A DNA stretch of 64,000 nt from Elusimicrobiota bacterium (GTDB taxonomy: Bacteria; Elusimicrobiota; Elusimicrobia; UBA1565; UBA9628): NCBI GenBank assembly GCA_028868375.1, contig JAGWUP010000004.1, positions 154,312-218,311 on the forward strand, read 5' to 3'. Below the pieces are notes generated by a model that did no database searches, had not been told where the DNA came from, and saw only the letters and a list, made by a program, of their open reading frames with translations. Each line of letters starts with the position of its first letter. The stretch's first letter is position 1. A program made the translations under genes and the position numbers. Below, one piece after another: positions 52,917-61,413 of this stretch.

Positions 52917-54073
52917 GAGGGCCGCCCCGGCGATAGGCGGCGCACCCGCAGCCAGAGCAGGAGGCCCCGCAGCGAACCCGTCCGAAACTCGGCGCTCCAA
53001 TGGGGCTTGCCCAGGTCTTGCTCGTAGCGGCGGCTGTCCGGCTGATGCAGGATAAGCCGGCGGTAGTTCTCCAGCGCGCTCTCCCAACTGCCCGTATGGT
53101 CAAGCCGGCCCTCGGCCAGGCCATGCACGATCGCTGAGAGCTCCTGGAACTCGGCCTCGCCCGCGAAGAGGAGGCGGTCGTCCGGAAGGGAAGGGACGAT
53201 TCCCTTGGCCAATTCCTGCAGCTGAGACCTGGGCAGGCCGGGATTGAATCGAGCGGCCAGCCTGGCCCACTGCCGCGCCGCGTCCAAGAAATCGAGGTAG
53301 GCCGTATCCGAAAGGAGTCGTGGATTTTTGACGCTCATCGCGGAGCGCTCGAGAATATTCAAGATCGTCCCGGCCCGGTCGACCCAACCCTTGGCCAGCC
53401 TGGGGATGTCGACGGAAGCATCCTGCGCGGCTTGCTTGAAACAGTAGTCAAGCCAAACCCAGGCATTCGTGGCGCAGCCCATGGCGACTTTCGGGTGTTC
53501 GGGATCGCGATCGAGCGCGGTTTTCGTGAGCGACTTAACGCCTGCTACCGCCGCTTTCCAGCGACGGATGTAGCCCCGCCGGCCAGCGTCCACGGAGTCC
53601 TTCCCATCGGGATCGCCGCCGTCGAAGAACCCGCCCTGCGCGTCTGGGTTGTGGGCCAAAACTTGCGCTTCACGGAAGGCGCGGACCTCATCGAGGCGGT
53701 CGGCCAGATAAGGATGCCGGTACAGCAGCAACTGCTCGCTGGCTTCCAGCGGATCGTCCGCCGCCGCCGAGCGCTCTAGCTCGTCCCAACGCCGCCGGGC
53801 CTCTTGCACGGCGCCGCGCAAGGCGGCTTTGACGGCCTCCGCCGGAGAGCTTGGCTCTAGCGATGCCGGCAGCTGATTAAAGAAGGGAGCGTAGACCTCG
53901 CGGCCATAATCCGTCGCCGGATCGATTTTGAGCAATGCCAGGGCGGCCGGCTTAAGCCCCGGCTCCTCGATCGCTTCCAGTCCGGCCCGGACGGCGTTGA
54001 AGTCCGGGGCCGCGGCAAGGAGGGGGGAGGCGCCGCAGAGAAGGACCGCCAGCAGGCAGGCCGCCGGGGTCAC
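52913..54073 (-). CDS. Exported protein of unknown function
   Basis: 386 residues with a signal peptide (MTPAACLLAVLLCGASPLLAA). The rest is largely helical with regularly placed aromatic and acidic residues (EASEQLLLYRHPYLADRLDE, TAYLDFLDAARQWARLAARF), reminiscent of helical-repeat or TPR-like folds. No family is recognised. Its start overlaps the end of OPT transporter 2 by ATGA, so it may act with that transporter, for example as a periplasmic partner. The 3' end overlaps the malic enzyme stop by four bases (convergent). Confidence 0.75.
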   Translation of the reverse strand: MTPAACLLAVLLCGASPLLAAAPDFNAVRAGLEAIEEPGLKPAALALLKIDPATDYGREVYAPFFNQLPASLEPSSPAEAVKAALRGAVQEARRRWDELERSAAADDPLEASEQLLLYRHPYLADRLDEVRAFREAQVLAHNPDAQGGFFDGGDPDGKDSVDAGRRGYIRRWKAAVAGVKSLTKTALDRDPEHPKVAMGCATNAWVWLDYCFKQAAQDASVDIPRLAKGWVDRAGTILNILERSAMSVKNPRLLSDTAYLDFLDAARQWARLAARFNPGLPRSQLQELAKGIVPSLPDDRLLFAGEAEFQELSAIVHGLAEGRLDHTGSWESALENYRRLILHQPDSRRYEQDLGKPHWSAEFRTGSLRGLLLWLRVRRLSPGRPS

Positions 54074-55842
54074 GGCTTGAGGCTCAGCAACCCCAGGGCC
54101 ACGAGGATGGGGGCCACGACGGCGACGATGGCCTCGCCGGCGATGAAGCCGGAGGCCAGGGGAACGAGGTGGCGCTGGTGGGATTTTTTATGGAGCTTGC
54201 CCCAGACGATCTCGACGACGCTGCCCAGAAACATCGTGATGACGGCGCAGGCCGGCACGAGCATGCCGATGCCGATGCCGGTCGGGGAGGGGACCCAGCG
54301 CCGCCAGCGGGTGCCCTCGAGCAGGGTGAAGAGCACGCCCAGGACGACGGCGATGACCAGCGCCGCCTCGGCTCCGCGCGGCAGGGCGCCGAGGCCTTTC
54401 GACAGCAGTTGGGCGAAGCCGGCCCATTTCTGGGAGATCGGCGACTGCAGGCCGCGCTCCCCGCCGATGCCGTAGGTGTCGCGCAGCAGCGGATAGACGC
54501 AGGAGACGGCGGCCGCTCCCACCGGGACCGCCAAGAGCTGCGTGATGGTCAGGTAGCGGGGCGTGCTGCCGATCATGTCGCCGGTCTTAAAATCCTGCAT
54601 CAGGCCCTCCGACTCCGCCGACACCGAGCCGGTCACGCCGCTGGCGACCATGTTCGCGGCGATCTGGCCCGGGGCGAGCAAGCCGAAGATGGCCTGCATC
54701 ATGTTCGACATCACGCTGACCGGGCCCCAGTTCGTCTCGCCCAGGACGCGCAGGGAAACCAGCATCAGCGGCACGGACAAGAGGATGGCCGCCAGCGTCA
54801 TCCAGACCGGCGTTCCCAGGCAGACCTTCTGGACGATGATCAGGGCCGCGGCGCTGACGAGGGAGCCCGCGGCCACCCAGGAGGTCGGAAAGTCTCCCGG
54901 ATCCAAGGAGTCCGAGGAAAGATTGCGGAAGGTGCGCGCCATGGTTTTCCAGCGCAGGAGCAGGGCGGTCAAGCCCCCGGCGACCATGATCCCGGTGGCT
55001 GGCCACATGACCCACAGGAGCACGTCCTTGCGCGAGAGCGCGCCGATGAGGCCGTGGTTGAGGAGCAGGTCCGGCGCGAAATACCAGGAGACCAGCGTGC
55101 CCAGCAGCATGCTGAAGTTGATGCGCAGGCCGACCAGCATGCCGGAGCCCAGCGACAGCAGGCTCCAGCCGACCCCGAAGGCCATCGCCTCGCCGTGGGC
55201 GCCCAGGGGCAGCATCTCAGGGATGCGGTACCAGGCGTCGGCGACGATGCGGGCGTCCTCGCGCAGGGTCATGAGGACGGCAGACAAGACGGTGCCCGCT
55301 CCCATCGACAGGGCGCCGGCGCGGGCCTCGGGGCCGCGGGAGTCCAGAACGACCAGGGTCTCGGCGGCGGCGATGCCGTCGGCGTAGGTCAGCTTCTCCT
55401 CGACGACGAAGTGCCGGCGCATCGGCACCGCCAAGAACACGCCCAGGATGCCCGCCGTCGTCAGCCAGAGAAAGGAGGTCAGGGGCGTCAGGGCGACGGT
55501 GAAGTGCAGCGTCGGGTCGGCGCGCAGCAGATCGAAGGCCGCCATCAGCACGCACAGAAAGGCCGTCTGGCCGGCCGCGGTGCCCGCCGTCTGGACGATG
55601 TTGTTTTCCCAGCGATTGTAGTCGCGGAAGATCAGGCCCAGGGCGATGTAGCCGAAGAAGGCCGAGACGACGGAGATGTTCGGCCCGAAGCCCAGCTTCA
55701 TGACGACGTAGGGATAGGAGGCGCCGATGACGGCGGCTACGCACAGCCCCGCGACGACGGCGCGGAGCGTGAACTCGCGGCCCTTCGGCGGCGCCGCGGG
55801 ATCGCCGAGGGTCGTAGGAGCGTCGGCGACAGGGGAAGTCAT
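54070..55842 (-). CDS. OPT family transporter 2
   Basis: 590 residues from the ATG at 55842, with about fourteen membrane helices. EFTLRAVVAGLCVAAVIGAS, RWENNIVQTAGTAAGQT and EGLMQDFKTGDMIGSTPRYL are family hallmarks. It is distinct from OPT 1 (28271), which keeps the longer cytoplasmic loop. Substrate unknown; oligopeptide is the default for this branch. The start at 55842 is preferred over 55851 because a perfect TATAAT (55855-55850 on minus) overlaps the latter. The box ends 7 bases before 55842, so leaderless. An exported protein gene follows with ATGA overlap. Confidence 0.9.
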   Translation of the reverse strand: MTSPVADAPTTLGDPAAPPKGREFTLRAVVAGLCVAAVIGASYPYVVMKLGFGPNISVVSAFFGYIALGLIFRDYNRWENNIVQTAGTAAGQTAFLCVLMAAFDLLRADPTLHFTVALTPLTSFLWLTTAGILGVFLAVPMRRHFVVEEKLTYADGIAAAETLVVLDSRGPEARAGALSMGAGTVLSAVLMTLREDARIVADAWYRIPEMLPLGAHGEAMAFGVGWSLLSLGSGMLVGLRINFSMLLGTLVSWYFAPDLLLNHGLIGALSRKDVLLWVMWPATGIMVAGGLTALLLRWKTMARTFRNLSSDSLDPGDFPTSWVAAGSLVSAAALIIVQKVCLGTPVWMTLAAILLSVPLMLVSLRVLGETNWGPVSVMSNMMQAIFGLLAPGQIAANMVASGVTGSVSAESEGLMQDFKTGDMIGSTPRYLTITQLLAVPVGAAAVSCVYPLLRDTYGIGGERGLQSPISQKWAGFAQLLSKGLGALPRGAEAALVIAVVLGVLFTLLEGTRWRRWVPSPTGIGIGMLVPACAVITMFLGSVVEIVWGKLHKKSHQRHLVPLASGFIAGEAIVAVVAPILVALGLLSLKP

Positions 55843-55904
55843 GGCGGCCATTATAGCCGTCGCCGGCGCGCTGCGGGGAGGGTCTTTAGGTTCCCGAGGA
55901 CTCC

Positions 55905-55917
55905 GACAAAGGACCTA
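55905..55917 (-). promoter_or_regulatory. TAGGWCCTTTG element, copy e
   Basis: Read on minus, TAGGTCCTTTGTC starts 62 bases before the TATAAT of OPT transporter 2. Its first three bases are the TAG stop of the phosphoesterase gene upstream. Confidence 0.6.
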
Positions 55918-56814
55918 CCGCGCGGAGGTCTTGAGACCGGGCTGGGGTTGGGGGCTCGGCGTCGCCCAGACGCCCGCGATCGGACTCGCCGCCTCGTCCT
56001 TGGCGCCCAGGGTGCCGACGCCGAGGCCGTCCTCCATGGTGCGCAGCAGGGAGTAGTGGTTGTAGCGCTCCAGCGAGACGGCGCCCGGCCGCACGATCGA
56101 GCCGTAGAGGGCGGTGTAGACTTGGTTGTCGCCGCCGTAGTCGTCCTCGTCGAAGGTCACGATGAGCAGCGTGTCGGCGGGCCAATGGGGCAGCAGGGGG
56201 CCGAAGGCCTTCGCCAGCCAGCGGTCGGCGAAGGAGACGCCGGTGTCGTGGCCGTCGTCGTCCAAGTCGGGGATGAACAGGGAGTAGTCGGGGAGGCTGC
56301 CGGCGGCAAGGTCGGAGAAGAAGCGCGCGCCGTCGACGATGCGCGCGCAGCGGGCGGGGTCTTGCTGGACCTCGCGGAAGCTCAGGAAGGGCACGTGCTT
56401 GCGCACGTAGCGGCCGCGGCGCGCGCCCAAGAAGCAGCCTCCCGGATAGCCCTCGGCGTAGACCCGCCAGGACTTGCCCGCCTTCTCGAGGAGATCGCCG
56501 AGCTGGGCGCCGTCCAGCGTGACGTTGTCGTCCGAGAAGACGTCGTGGGTGCTGCCGGAGACCAACGCCAGGTAGTTCGGTTGCGAGGGATGCGCCACGG
56601 CGTAATACTGGCGCAGCAATGCCCCGTCTTTGGCCAGGCGCGTCAGGAAGGGCTGAGCGACGGCGTCCTTGAAGTCGACGTTCTCCAGGATGACGAGGAC
56701 GACCTTCGCGGAAGGGACGGCCTGCGTGGAAAGGAGGACTTTCGCTGGCGGGGCGCCTCGAGGCGCCGCGGCCGCCGAGCGCGCCAGCGCGAGGAGCAGG
56801 CAGGCTAGGAGCAT
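55915..56814 (-). CDS. Exported phosphoesterase, acid-phosphatase type
   Basis: 299 residues with a signal peptide (MLLACLLLALARSAAAAP). VVLVILENVDFKDAVAQPFL opens an alkaline-phosphatase-superfamily domain of the phosphoesterase/AcpA type (PF04185). Metal-ligand candidates lie in YYAVAHPSQPNYLALVSGST, DDDGHDTGVS and LIVTFDEDD. Such enzymes are phosphatases or phospholipases C acting outside the cytoplasm. TATTGT ends 6 bases before the ATG and no Shine-Dalgarno is present. It is divergent from the PLP enzyme gene at 56886. Confidence 0.85.
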   Translation of the reverse strand: MLLACLLLALARSAAAAPRGAPPAKVLLSTQAVPSAKVVLVILENVDFKDAVAQPFLTRLAKDGALLRQYYAVAHPSQPNYLALVSGSTHDVFSDDNVTLDGAQLGDLLEKAGKSWRVYAEGYPGGCFLGARRGRYVRKHVPFLSFREVQQDPARCARIVDGARFFSDLAAGSLPDYSLFIPDLDDDGHDTGVSFADRWLAKAFGPLLPHWPADTLLIVTFDEDDYGGDNQVYTALYGSIVRPGAVSLERYNHYSLLRTMEDGLGVGTLGAKDEAASPIAGVWATPSPQPQPGLKTSAR

Positions 56815-56846
56815 TTGCTTACAATAGCATTGATCCCCAAGCGTTG

Positions 56847-56852
56847 TATAAT
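56847..56852 (+). promoter_or_regulatory. -10 box of the PLP-enzyme gene
   Basis: A perfect TATAAT, followed 25-31 bases later by GGGGAGG and the ATG at 56886. No matching -35 box is evident at 16-18 bases upstream. Confidence 0.6.
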
Positions 56853-56885
56853 GCGGGCGGGAGCGCTCCGGCGCGGGGAGGTGCC

Positions 56886-58175
56886 ATGAAGGCGGAAGAA
56901 ACGGTGGCCGGCTACCGCAAGACGACCTGGATCGTGCACGGGGCGGGGCGCACGCGCAAGTGGGACTTCGCCCATCACGTCGTGCCCCCGATGACCTCGT
57001 CGAGCACCTATCGCCTGCAGTCGGCGGAGCGCGGGGCCAGGGGCTTTCGCGACTACGGCAAGCCGGTCGGCGATCAGGGCGGGCCGGTCTACATCTACGA
57101 CCGATTGGACGATCCGACGCGCGAGCTGCTGGAGGGAGAGTTGGCGCGGCTAGAGAACGGAGAGGCCTGCCTGACCTTCGCCTCCGGCATGGCCGCGGTC
57201 TCCGCGGCCTTGGGCGCCGTGCTCAAGGCCGGCGACGAGGTGCTCGCCCACGACCTGCTCTACGGCTGCACCCATTCCCTCTTCGAGCGCTGGTATCCCA
57301 GGCAGGGCATCCGCGTGCGGCGCGCGGACTTTCGCGATCCGCGGGCGGTGGCCGAGGCCATCACGCCGGCCACCCGCCTGCTCTATTGCGAGACGCCGGT
57401 CAATCCCACCCTCGACTTAGTCGATCTCCAGGCCTTGGCCAAGGCGCGCGACGCCGCCAACAAGGCCCGAGCGGCCGAGCGGCGCCTGATCCTGGTCGTC
57501 GACAGCACCTTCGCCACGCCGTTCTGCCAGCGCCCGATCGAGCGCGGCGCCGACGTGGTCGTGCACAGCCTGACCAAGAACCTGGGCGGCTTCGGCACCG
57601 ACGTCGGGGGCGCCGTCGTCTGCCCGGAGAGCCTCTACGGCGACTTGAAATGGTACCGCAAGGACTTCGGGGGCGTGCTGTCTCCCAAGTCAGCCTGGGC
57701 CGTGCTGGTCTACGGCCTGCCGACCCTGCCGGTGCGCTTGAAGCGCCAGCAGTACTCGGCCCTTCGGGTGGCGCGGTGGCTTGAGAAAAGCCCGCTGGTC
57801 AAGGAGGTCCGCTATCCGGGGCTGGAGTCCTTCCCGCAGCGCTCGCTGGCCCGCCGGCAGATGACCGATTTCGACGGGGATTTCGCGCCCGGCAACATGA
57901 TCTATTTCCGGCTCGACTCCCGCCGCATCGATCCCGTCGCCTTCGTCGACGACGTGGCGGCCAACGCTTACTCGATCACGCTGGCCGTCAGCCTCGGGCA
58001 CACCAAGACGTTGATCGAGATGCCCTCGGCGATGACGCACTCGGCCTACGCCGGCGCAGGCGCGATGCGCGGCGTCGACGGGGTAAGGCTTTCGATCGGC
58101 CTGGAAAGCCCCTCCGACATCATCCGCGACATCGAGGCCTCCCTGGCGCGCGCAAAACGACTCCGGCGGAAATAA
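56886..58175 (+). CDS. Cys/Met-metabolism PLP-dependent enzyme
   Basis: 429 residues of the transsulfuration enzyme family (cystathionine gamma-synthase, beta- or gamma-lyase, methionine gamma-lyase). LTFASGMAAVSAALGAVL and DLLYGCTHSLFERW are typical. YCETPVNPTL and VVDSTFATPFCQRP precede the PLP lysine in HSLTKNLGGFGTDVGG. An extra stretch at the N-terminus (TTWIVHGAGRTRKWDFAHHV) and insertion KPVGDQGGPVYIYDR set it slightly apart from standard members. Which reaction it performs cannot be told. GGGGAGG at 4 bases before the ATG fixes the start at 56886. Confidence 0.9.
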   Translation: MKAEETVAGYRKTTWIVHGAGRTRKWDFAHHVVPPMTSSSTYRLQSAERGARGFRDYGKPVGDQGGPVYIYDRLDDPTRELLEGELARLENGEACLTFASGMAAVSAALGAVLKAGDEVLAHDLLYGCTHSLFERWYPRQGIRVRRADFRDPRAVAEAITPATRLLYCETPVNPTLDLVDLQALAKARDAANKARAAERRLILVVDSTFATPFCQRPIERGADVVVHSLTKNLGGFGTDVGGAVVCPESLYGDLKWYRKDFGGVLSPKSAWAVLVYGLPTLPVRLKRQQYSALRVARWLEKSPLVKEVRYPGLESFPQRSLARRQMTDFDGDFAPGNMIYFRLDSRRIDPVAFVDDVAANAYSITLAVSLGHTKTLIEMPSAMTHSAYAGAGAMRGVDGVRLSIGLESPSDIIRDIEASLARAKRLRRK

Positions 58176-58220
58176 CGGCCCCGCCGGCGCTCTGATCCGG
58201 GCGCGAACTGTCGGACGCTG

Positions 58221-58628
58221 TTAGGACGGCCTCTTGTGGCATTTCATGCAGGAGGTCTTTGCCGCGAAGACCTTCTGGCCCGCATGCTCCTTGCCGTCGT
58301 GGCATTGGCCGCAGCTCTTTCCGGAATACATTTCGGCCATCTTGAGCTCGGTCTTCTTCTGGGCAAAGAGCGGCTGCTCGCCGCCGTGGCAGGCGTCGCA
58401 GGCGCCGAGCTTCTGGATATGCTCCTTGTGCGGGAACTTCACGACCCCGAGCTTCGCCTTGTCGAAGACGATGAACTCCGGGGCTTGCTTGGGCGTAGCC
58501 GTCGTCGCCGCGACCGCCGGGTTGTCGGGGGCGGTTTTTGAGGCTTCCTTATTGTCTTGCGCCCGCGCCGCCGACACAGCGAGCAGGCAGGCTCCGGCCA
58601 GGACGCCGCAGAGCAGGGACTTTCTCAT
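58221..58628 (-). CDS. Periplasmic triheme c-type cytochrome (c7/c3-like)
   Basis: 135 residues with a signal peptide (MRKSLLCGVLAGACLLAVSA). Three heme-attachment motifs are present: CDACH (C77-H81), CGQCH (C106-H110) and CMKCH (C127-H131), with spare histidines (H67, H70, H115) as distal ligands. This is the plan of small c7-type cytochromes that carry electrons in the periplasm, as in metal- or sulfur-reducing bacteria. No cytochrome-maturation or partner oxidoreductase genes are in the window. TAGGGGG before the ATG may serve as a weak Shine-Dalgarno. Confidence 0.93.
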   Translation of the reverse strand: MRKSLLCGVLAGACLLAVSAARAQDNKEASKTAPDNPAVAATTATPKQAPEFIVFDKAKLGVVKFPHKEHIQKLGACDACHGGEQPLFAQKKTELKMAEMYSGKSCGQCHDGKEHAGQKVFAAKTSCMKCHKRPS

Positions 58629-58710
58629 CGCGCACCCCCTAAAAGACCTAGGACCGCCTTGGCGTTGCAATGGACTTGCCAGACCGGGGGGTGTCGAGGA
58701 TTCGACCGGG

Positions 58711-61311
58711 TCAGGCTTGGCGGCGCGGCAGCCAGGAGAGCAGCTCGCGCGCGAAGGCGACGAGGACGATGGCCAGGCCGCAGGCGGCCAGAAGCGCGAA
58801 GGGCCAGGCCAGCCAGTTCGTCAGAGCCAAGGCCAGCCCGCTGTAGAAGGCCTGCAGCACGTAACCCTTCGCCATCCTCGCCGGACCTTCGCCGGGAGAG
58901 CGGCCGGGAGTAAAGATCGCCGAGTAGACCGCCGCCATCAAGGCGGTGGCCGCCATCGCCCAGGCCGCCACCGAGTCGCTCAGGGGCAGGGGCGCGAACG
59001 CTGAGGCGGCGCCCAGCCCCAGAGCCGCCGCCACCGCGGGGATCGCGGCGAAGACGCGGTCCGCCGAGCTGTTCTGCGGGTCCGCGAACTTGCCCTGGAA
59101 CGCGGCATGCCCGAGCGCGGCGGTCGCCAGCGCCGCCGAGAGCGGCGCCAAGCCTCCGGTCAGGCCGGTATAAGGGAAGCGCGCCAGGTCGAGCAGCGCG
59201 TAGACGCCCAGGCCGCTGAACGCTCCGTAACGGATGATCGAGACCAGCGGCTCGCCCAGGGGAAGTGGAGCGCCGTCCTTGGACTGCGCGGCGCGCAGGC
59301 CGACGAGGGCGCCGACGGCCGCGGCCATGGCGGCGGCGATCGGGTGGACCGCCGACAGCCAGGACAAGGAATGCGTCAATGTCGTGACCGGCCCGGCCGC
59401 GGCGGCGGCCGGAGCGGCGAGGGCGGCCTTCTGCGACAGCGCCAAGCCGCCCAACAGGCCGGCGACGGCGGCGATCGCCGGGCCGCGGCCGGCGCCCGGA
59501 GCGGCCTCATCCTCGCCGGCCAGCTCCGGTTGGAAATCCTGCTGCGGCGCGACCAGGGAGGCCTGCTGTTGCTGGGCCTGCTCCTTTTTGAAGTCGTCTC
59601 TAAGCTGCTGGAGCTGCTGCTCATCGGCCGGGGTGGCCAGCGCCAGCACCTGCTGGAAATGCGCTTCGAGGAAGCCGGCGATGACGCCGTCCCAGAACGT
59701 CGTGTTCTCGAAGCTGTCGTAGAGGGCGTTGTGGCTGATGTTGAGCGAGCCGGCCTTGGCCAGCCCCGCCGGCTGGCCGTTGGCGTCCTGCTGGGCCCCG
59801 TCGACGACGATCACCTTCTCGTGCATCATCGAGCGGGAGCTCGGCGATTGATGCTGCAGCACGACGTCCGGCCCCAGGATCGTGTAGAGCTTAAGCCCGG
59901 CGTCGATCAAAGGGGCGAGCTGGGTCGCATGGCCGGCCTGCCTGGGGTCGGCGACCAGGATAAGCTCGACGCCGCGCGCGAGGGCGTCCTTGATCGCTTG
60001 GACCATCCGCGGCGTCGGAAACGGCGCGAACATCAGCATGTGGATCGTTTTCTGCGCGCCGCTCAGCATCTCGACGAGCCAATCCTCGGTTCCGCCGTCC
60101 GGGGAGAAGGAGGCGACCGGGTAAGGCGCTCCGCGCAGGAAGACGCCGCCGGCCGCGGGCTTCGGAATCGGGTCGGAGGGATCGAATTTCGGGTCCTCCG
60201 GGGCCAAGCCTTCCTGGAATTTTCGCGCGCGCCGCGTCAGCCATTGGAAATATTGGAGGAAGGCGGCGATCCGCTCCGGCTCCTCCGTAAAGGAAACCTC
60301 CTCCCAATGGTTTTCCTCCGAGGCCTTCGTGTAATTGTACGAGCCTCCCTCCAACAAGGTTTGACCAGGGCCTTCGTCGGCGGTCATGGGGGGAACATTC
60401 GGCTGGGAGCCTCGGTAAAACAACGAGAACTTGTTGTGATTGATGCCGTCGCGGCCCAGGCCCTTCAAGATGTAGAGCTCGAGGTTCTGGCCGCCGGAGT
60501 CGAGATAATCGAGGATCGACCGCATCGCCGGGCTGCGGTGCGCGATTCCTCTTTGGGGAAACCAATTGCTGTAGTCGCCGACCAAGACCTGCTTGACCCC
60601 GGACTGGGCCTGCCGGACGATGGACTGGGCGATGTCGCTGTCGCTAAAGTCGTAGCTGCCTTGAAGCAGCTTCGGGCCCTGCAGATGGGCGTCTACCCAT
60701 AGTTTCGGAACGTCGTCGCCCGCCGAGGGCAGCGCGATCCGCTTGAAGGAGCCGTCGCCGAAGGCTAGCGAGCCTGGATCGGGAAGGCTTGCCGATCCGG
60801 GGCCGGCGGCCCGGGGGCTGGACCAGGAGGAGACGACTTGCCCCACCGTTTGGCGGACCTTCTTGTAGATGGGGGCCTCGGCCGCCTTGCTCGGCGGCTG
60901 CTGTAGCGCTCGGTGGGCCGCGGTCAACGCATGGCGCAGCCGCGGCTGCTGCGGCGTCGCGGCCGCATGGATTGCCGCGACCGCGCCGGCCAGCCTTTGG
61001 GCGGCGGCTGGCTCGACTCCCGCGGCGGCCAGGCCCCGGGCGGCGTCGCGGGCGGGCCGTCCGAGCAGCTTCAGGGTCAAGCGCTGATGCGGAGCGCGGT
61101 CGGTCAAATAAGAGGCGGTCAGTCGCGTGATCCCGTCGGCCAGGCTTTCGGGATCGCCCGTCAACCCGGAGAGCTCGAAGCCCACATGCCTGGCAAGCAG
61201 TTGCGGCGCCGTGAGCGGGGCCGGGGCGGCCGGGGCGGCCCGTTCCGTCTGGGCGGCCCGCAGCGGGCAGGCCAGCAGGGCCAAGAGCGGCCAGAACAAG
61301 CGCGTCCTCAC
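58711..61311 (-). CDS. Exported PLD-family protein with membrane tail
   Basis: 866 residues, GTG start, signal peptide (MRTRLFWPLLALLACPLRAA), then an Ala-rich leader. The PLD part (about residues 190-570) has HNKFSLFYRG (H292, K294; the Asp of HKD is not in place) and a full HEKVIVVD (H497, K499, D504) with SLNISHNALYDSFEN. The last 260 residues are strongly hydrophobic, with eight or so membrane helices, a fusion I do not know from described PLDs. TAATAT ends 6 bases before GTG. It is divergent from xfp. Confidence 0.8.
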   Translation of the reverse strand: MRTRLFWPLLALLACPLRAAQTERAAPAAPAPLTAPQLLARHVGFELSGLTGDPESLADGITRLTASYLTDRAPHQRLTLKLLGRPARDAARGLAAAGVEPAAAQRLAGAVAAIHAAATPQQPRLRHALTAAHRALQQPPSKAAEAPIYKKVRQTVGQVVSSWSSPRAAGPGSASLPDPGSLAFGDGSFKRIALPSAGDDVPKLWVDAHLQGPKLLQGSYDFSDSDIAQSIVRQAQSGVKQVLVGDYSNWFPQRGIAHRSPAMRSILDYLDSGGQNLELYILKGLGRDGINHNKFSLFYRGSQPNVPPMTADEGPGQTLLEGGSYNYTKASEENHWEEVSFTEEPERIAAFLQYFQWLTRRARKFQEGLAPEDPKFDPSDPIPKPAAGGVFLRGAPYPVASFSPDGGTEDWLVEMLSGAQKTIHMLMFAPFPTPRMVQAIKDALARGVELILVADPRQAGHATQLAPLIDAGLKLYTILGPDVVLQHQSPSSRSMMHEKVIVVDGAQQDANGQPAGLAKAGSLNISHNALYDSFENTTFWDGVIAGFLEAHFQQVLALATPADEQQLQQLRDDFKKEQAQQQQASLVAPQQDFQPELAGEDEAAPGAGRGPAIAAVAGLLGGLALSQKAALAAPAAAAAGPVTTLTHSLSWLSAVHPIAAAMAAAVGALVGLRAAQSKDGAPLPLGEPLVSIIRYGAFSGLGVYALLDLARFPYTGLTGGLAPLSAALATAALGHAAFQGKFADPQNSSADRVFAAIPAVAAALGLGAASAFAPLPLSDSVAAWAMAATALMAAVYSAIFTPGRSPGEGPARMAKGYVLQAFYSGLALALTNWLAWPFALLAACGLAIVLVAFARELLSWLPRRQA

Positions 61312-61371
61312 AATTGGATATTAAACTCGGACATTAGGGGAGCGCGATAGAGGCAAAGGGCCCAGAGTCCC

Positions 61372-61384
61372 TAGGTCCTTCGCC
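61372..61384 (+). promoter_or_regulatory. TAGGWCCTTTG element, copy f
   Basis: TAGGTCCTTCGCC, one mismatch to the other copies, in the gap between the PLD gene and xfp. It is 25 bases (start to start) from TATGCT (61397-61402) before xfp. Its far end is 61 bases from the TAATAT box of the PLD gene, in the opposite orientation. Confidence 0.5.
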
Positions 61385-61413
61385 TCCTCCGGCCAATATG
61401 CTGGAATAGGCCC

